A stretch of DNA of 7,404 nt from Candidatus Solincola tengchongensis (GTDB lineage Bacteria > Actinomycetota > Geothermincolia > Geothermincolales > RBG-13-55-18): contig JACVJH010000101.1 of NCBI GenBank assembly GCA_015711895.1, positions 1 to 7,404 on the forward strand, given 5' to 3'. Below are positions 4,824-7,404 of the stretch, piece by piece. Both the position numbers and the translations under genes were made by a program. Numbering within the stretch: position 1 is the first letter of the stretch; every line of letters starts with the position of its first letter. The notes below the pieces were generated by a model. It was not told where the DNA came from, did no database searches, and was given only the letters and a program-made list of their open reading frames with translations.

Positions 4824-5933
4824 ATGGTTTCGTTCGAGTTGGACGACGAACAGAAGTTGGTCCAGGAAACCGTATCCTCCTTCGCCGCCGACCTCATGCA
4901 GCCGGCCATGCGGGAAAGCGACGAGTCTGGGGAGATTCCCCAGGAGGTCATCGCCAAGGGTTGGGAGCTGGGCCTTCTGGGGGGCTGCATCCCCGAGGAA
5001 TACGAAGGATTCGGGGAGGAGCTCTCCGCCCTCACGGGGGTCATCGCCCTGGAGGAGCTGGGGTGGGGAGACCTGTCCATGGCCATGCATCTCATGGCCC
5101 CCTCCGTACTGGCCATCTCCGTACTCGACCAGGGGACCGAGGAGCAGAAGAAGCAGTACCTCCCGGCCTTCTGCGGTGAGGAGTACAAGGCGGCCTCCAG
5201 CGCTCTGGTGGAGCCTTACTACAACTTCTGCCCCTCGGCTATGCGGGCGGTGGCGGAGAGGGACGGTGACGAGTACGTCATCAACGGCAAGAAGTGCCTG
5301 GTCCCCCTGGCCAAGGAATCGGACCACATGTTGGTCTTCGCCGCCACCAGCCCGGGGATGGGCTTCTCCGGGGTGGACGCCTTCATCGTTCCCGTGGGGA
5401 CCAAGGGCGTGGAGATCGGGGACCGGGAGAAGAACATGGGCATCAAGGCCCTGGCCACCTACCCGGTGAACTTCAAGGATTGCCGGGTACCCCTGGTATG
5501 CCGGTTGGGGGAGGAAGACGGGTGCGATTTCCTGCGCCTGCTCTCCCGTTCCCGCCTGGCCCTTGCCGCGCTGGCGGTGGGCATGAGCCGCAGGGCCCTC
5601 GAGCATTCGCGGGACTACGCCACCCAGAGGATCGCCTTCGGGGAGCCCATAGGGTCCCGCCAGGCCATCGCTTTCATGATCGCCGAGATGGCCATCGAGG
5701 TGGACGCCACGCGCCTCCTGGTGTGGGAGGCCGCCTGGCGCTGCGACAAGGACATGGACTTCGAGAAGGAGGCCGCCCTGGCCAAGAACTACGCGGCGGA
5801 CATGGCCATGATGGTCTGTGACCGCGGGGTACAGATCATGGGCGGGCACGGCTACATCCGCGACAATCCCGTGGAGCTGTGGTTCCGCAACGCGCGCGGT
5901 TTCGCCACCTTCGAGGGCATGGTCATGGTTTAA
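4824..5933 (+). CDS. Acyl-CoA dehydrogenase family protein, subunit A (flavin site degenerate)
   Basis: This 369-residue member of the acyl-CoA dehydrogenase superfamily should help form the trans-2,3 double bond of an acyl-CoA and pass electrons to an electron-transfer flavoprotein. It has the usual order of N-terminal helical, middle beta-barrel and C-terminal helical domains. In the C-terminal domain the FAD-clamping motifs are intact: RIAFGEPI (269-276) with Gln280, and QIMGGHGY (337-344). In the middle domain the signature normally reading TEPxAGSD is degenerate (SALVEPYYNFCPSAM, 126-140). The K-x-W-x-T flavin contact is replaced by KCLVPLA (157-163). The general-base Glu position is kept (Glu364 in FATFEG), but the protein stops five residues later, without the usual TSxIQ helix. 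It is followed after 13 nt by a paralog with the opposite losses, so a heteromeric enzyme is inferred. The substrate is unknown. Confidence 0.9.
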   Translation: MVSFELDDEQKLVQETVSSFAADLMQPAMRESDESGEIPQEVIAKGWELGLLGGCIPEEYEGFGEELSALTGVIALEELGWGDLSMAMHLMAPSVLAISVLDQGTEEQKKQYLPAFCGEEYKAASSALVEPYYNFCPSAMRAVAERDGDEYVINGKKCLVPLAKESDHMLVFAATSPGMGFSGVDAFIVPVGTKGVEIGDREKNMGIKALATYPVNFKDCRVPLVCRLGEEDGCDFLRLLSRSRLALAALAVGMSRRALEHSRDYATQRIAFGEPIGSRQAIAFMIAEMAIEVDATRLLVWEAAWRCDKDMDFEKEAALAKNYAADMAMMVCDRGVQIMGGHGYIRDNPVELWFRNARGFATFEGMVMV

Positions 5934-5940
5934 GGAGGTG
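5932..5940 (+). promoter_or_regulatory. Strong ribosome binding site overlapping the subunit A stop
   Basis: AAGGAGGTG (5932-5940) begins within the TAA stop of subunit A (5931-5933) and sits 6 nt before ATG 5947. It fixes the subunit B start and implies translational coupling, which would favour equal amounts of the two subunits. Confidence 0.85.
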
Positions 5941-5946
5941 GGGAAG

Positions 5947-7203
5947 ATGACCATAGATTTCGAGCTCTCGCCGCGCATCAAGGCCACCAAGAACATGATC
6001 CACATGTTCGCCGAGTCGGCCATAAGGCCCATCGCCCGCCACTATGACGAGAACGAGCACGAGAAGCCCTGGGACCTCCTGAACATGGTTCAGAAGTTCA
6101 TGGGTGGAGGCATGGCCGGGGCCTTCGGTACGGGAGGCAAGGAAGAGAAGGCCGAGGGTGCGGAGCCCAAGGAGAAAAAGCCCCGGGAGACCAACCTGGC
6201 CGGAGCGGTGACCATCGAGGAGATCTTCTGGGGGGACGCGGGCATAGCCCTCTCCTTCCCCGGCCCGGGGCTGGGAGGGGCGGCGGTGCAGGCCAGCGGG
6301 ACCCCGGAGCAGAAGGAGAAGTTCCTGGCCCGTTTCTCGGGGGACAAGCCCGTGTGGGGGGCCATGGCCATCACCGAGCCGGAAGCGGGTTCGGACACCG
6401 CCAACATAAAGACCACCGCGGTGCTGGACGGTGACGAGTGGGTGCTCAACGGGGAGAAGATCTTCGTGACCTCGGGCAAGAGCGCCCTGGAGGACTCGGA
6501 GGGTTTCGTGGTGGTCTGGGCCACCGTGGACCGCTCCGCGGGAAGGGCGGGCATCAAGCCCTTCGTCGTAGAGCATGGCACCCCGGGTATGCAGATCACC
6601 AAGATCGAGGATAAGCTGGGCATCCGCTGCTCCGACACCGTTTCCATCTCCTTCATGGACTGCCGTATCCCCAAGGAGAACATCTTGGGCAGCCCGGAGG
6701 TGGTGGACAAGACCAAGACCGAGGGGTTCAAGAAGGTCATGGCCACCTTCGACGCCACCCGGCCCCTGGTGGCGGCCATGGCCATCGGGGTGGGGCGCGC
6801 CGCCCTGGACTTCATCAAGGAGACCCTCAAGGAGGAGGGTGTGGAGCTGCGCTACGGGATCAACCCCAACCGCATGACCTCCCTGGAGAGGGACATCATG
6901 CAGATGGAGGCGGACCTCAAGGCGGCCCGGCTGCTCACCTGGCGGGCGGTATGGATGCTGGACAACGGCCTGCGCAACGACCTCCAGGCCTCCATGGCCA
7001 AGGCCAAGGCCGGGCTGGCGGTGACCCGTATCACCCAGAAGGCCGTCGAGCTCATGGGGCCCCTCGGGTATTCCCGCGAGTACCTCCTGGAGAAGTGGAT
7101 GCGCGACTCCAAGATCAACGACATCTTCGAGGGCACGGGCCAGATACAGCTCCTGGTTACCGCCCGGCGCATCCTGGGATTCTCCCGCGAGCAGCTCAAG
7201 TAA
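5947..7203 (+). CDS. Acyl-CoA dehydrogenase family protein, subunit B (catalytic/flavin subunit)
   Basis: This 418-residue acyl-CoA dehydrogenase has an intact flavin-site signature AITEPEAGSD (141-150), LNGEKIFVTSG (167-177, Phe where Trp is common, Thr kept), FDATRPLVAA (268-277) and the catalytic base Glu395 in IFEGTGQIQ (393-401). The FAD-clamping elements normally donated to the partner protomer are missing. There is no R-x-x-FG-x-P...Q motif (region 293-320 is divergent), and GGxGY is replaced by GPLGY (371-375). A Lys/Glu-rich insert at about 62-82 replaces the usual PEEYGG loop region and looks flexible. An open frame extends upstream to GTG 5818, but that part overlaps subunit A and lacks family similarity. 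ATG 5947 has an excellent ribosome binding site. Together with subunit A it probably forms an alpha2-beta2-like enzyme. The substrate is not evident. Confidence 0.92.
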   Translation: MTIDFELSPRIKATKNMIHMFAESAIRPIARHYDENEHEKPWDLLNMVQKFMGGGMAGAFGTGGKEEKAEGAEPKEKKPRETNLAGAVTIEEIFWGDAGIALSFPGPGLGGAAVQASGTPEQKEKFLARFSGDKPVWGAMAITEPEAGSDTANIKTTAVLDGDEWVLNGEKIFVTSGKSALEDSEGFVVVWATVDRSAGRAGIKPFVVEHGTPGMQITKIEDKLGIRCSDTVSISFMDCRIPKENILGSPEVVDKTKTEGFKKVMATFDATRPLVAAMAIGVGRAALDFIKETLKEEGVELRYGINPNRMTSLERDIMQMEADLKAARLLTWRAVWMLDNGLRNDLQASMAKAKAGLAVTRITQKAVELMGPLGYSREYLLEKWMRDSKINDIFEGTGQIQLLVTARRILGFSREQLK

Positions 7204-7230
7204 AGACGAGCCCGGGTGCGGGGGCGATGC

Positions 7231-7247
7231 TCCCCGCAGGGCGGGGA
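7231..7247 (+). other. Hairpin in the 3' region of the acyl-CoA dehydrogenase operon
   Basis: TCCCCGC (7231-7237) pairs perfectly with GCGGGGA (7241-7247) around an AGG loop, with three further pairs possible outside a bulge (7227-7229 with 7248-7250). It lacks a T-tract and lies just before the stronger hairpin at 7264-7288. It may act with it as a two-part 3' end or protect the mRNA from exonucleases. Confidence 0.5.
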
Positions 7248-7263
7248 CATGGCGCGAAAGGAA

Positions 7264-7292
7264 GGGAGGGGGCGATACGCCCCCTCCCCTTT
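7264..7292 (+). terminator. Intrinsic-type terminator after the acyl-CoA dehydrogenase pair
   Basis: GGGAGGGGGCG (7264-7274) and CGCCCCCTCCC (7278-7288) form a perfect 11-bp, very GC-rich stem with an ATA loop, followed by CTTT. The T-tract is short, as is common in high-GC bacteria. It lies 60 nt after the subunit B stop and probably ends the operon. Because the stem is perfect it could also work on the opposite strand. Confidence 0.75.
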
Positions 7293-7404
7293 GCGTACCT
7301 CAGCGCGGATGGGGGGTAAAGGTGTGCGGCGTGACGCGGGTTGTTCGAGGATGGGAAACTGACCTCGTTTGAAGGATACGGTGGACCGGGGCGCCGGCAG
7401 CCCG

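Noticed and set aside
4724..5179. 151-codon + strand frame overlapping the start of subunit A
   Set aside because: It is out of frame with subunit A and Gly/Arg-rich. The AAGGAAGG upstream of its GTG is likely coincidental within a purine-rich run.
5818..5946. N-terminal extension of subunit B from GTG 5818
   Set aside because: The extension overlaps the end of subunit A in another frame, has no family similarity and no good ribosome binding site. ATG 5947 has AAGGAGGTG at the right distance.
4785..6032. 415-codon open frame on the minus strand opposite the acyl-CoA dehydrogenases
   Set aside because: It is antisense to two genes with strong family motifs, has Gly/His/Leu-rich composition without recognisable features, and reflects high GC at third positions.
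7381..7404. Possible start of another gene at GTG 7381 after AAGGA
   Set aside because: Only eight codons are visible before the window ends and the ribosome binding site is modest, which is too little to call.
1..7404. CRISPR array, tRNA/rRNA genes, insertion sequences or phage genes
   Set aside because: I looked for repeated spacer-like units, cloverleaf patterns, transposase motifs and terminal inverted repeats and saw none.

Overview
This is a GC-rich bacterial window, roughly 60-65% G+C by eye. Every gene I can support lies on the + strand. Frequent AGG and ATA codons, strong GGAGG-type ribosome binding sites, one probably leaderless regulator and a tandem pair of acyl-CoA dehydrogenases suggest an actinobacterial or similar high-GC lineage. 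No taxonomic marker is present, so this is only an impression.

Region 1 (1-2334). A short C-terminal remnant of an upstream gene (1-63) is followed by a near-consensus promoter (122-149). Its leader carries a well-formed fluoride riboswitch aptamer (crcB motif, 188-233). The 3' half of the aptamer pseudoknot doubles as the left arm of an intrinsic terminator (225-258), so this looks like a transcriptional ON switch for fluoride. The gene it controls is not a fluoride exporter. It is a 593-residue dynamin-family GTPase (275-2056). A 56-residue single-pass membrane protein resembling the YtxH family follows (2164-2334), and a CrtI/phytoene-desaturase-type FAD oxidoreductase (2347-3894) appears translationally coupled to it. 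The fluoride-controlled dynamin is the most unusual item in the window.

Region 2 (3895-7292). A TetR-family repressor gene (3963-4625) is read from a TTGACT-N17-TAAAGT promoter whose expected transcript start falls on the ATG, with a palindrome centred there. A 198-base leader region follows, then two adjacent, coupled acyl-CoA dehydrogenase paralogs (4824-5933 and 5947-7203), ended by a strong GC-rich hairpin (7264-7288). The paralogs have lost complementary motifs. The first keeps the C-terminal FAD clamp but has lost the flavin-site signature. The second keeps the flavin site and catalytic Glu but has lost the clamp. This predicts an obligate hetero-oligomer with one composite FAD site per pair, as known for alpha2-beta2 acyl-CoA dehydrogenases of mycobacterial steroid catabolism. 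A 12-base motif at the tetR start recurs (10 of 12) just before the first dehydrogenase, so TetR probably controls both itself and the dehydrogenases.

No gene-free stretch exceeds 300 bases. The last 110 bases (7293-7404) contain nothing I can assign with confidence.
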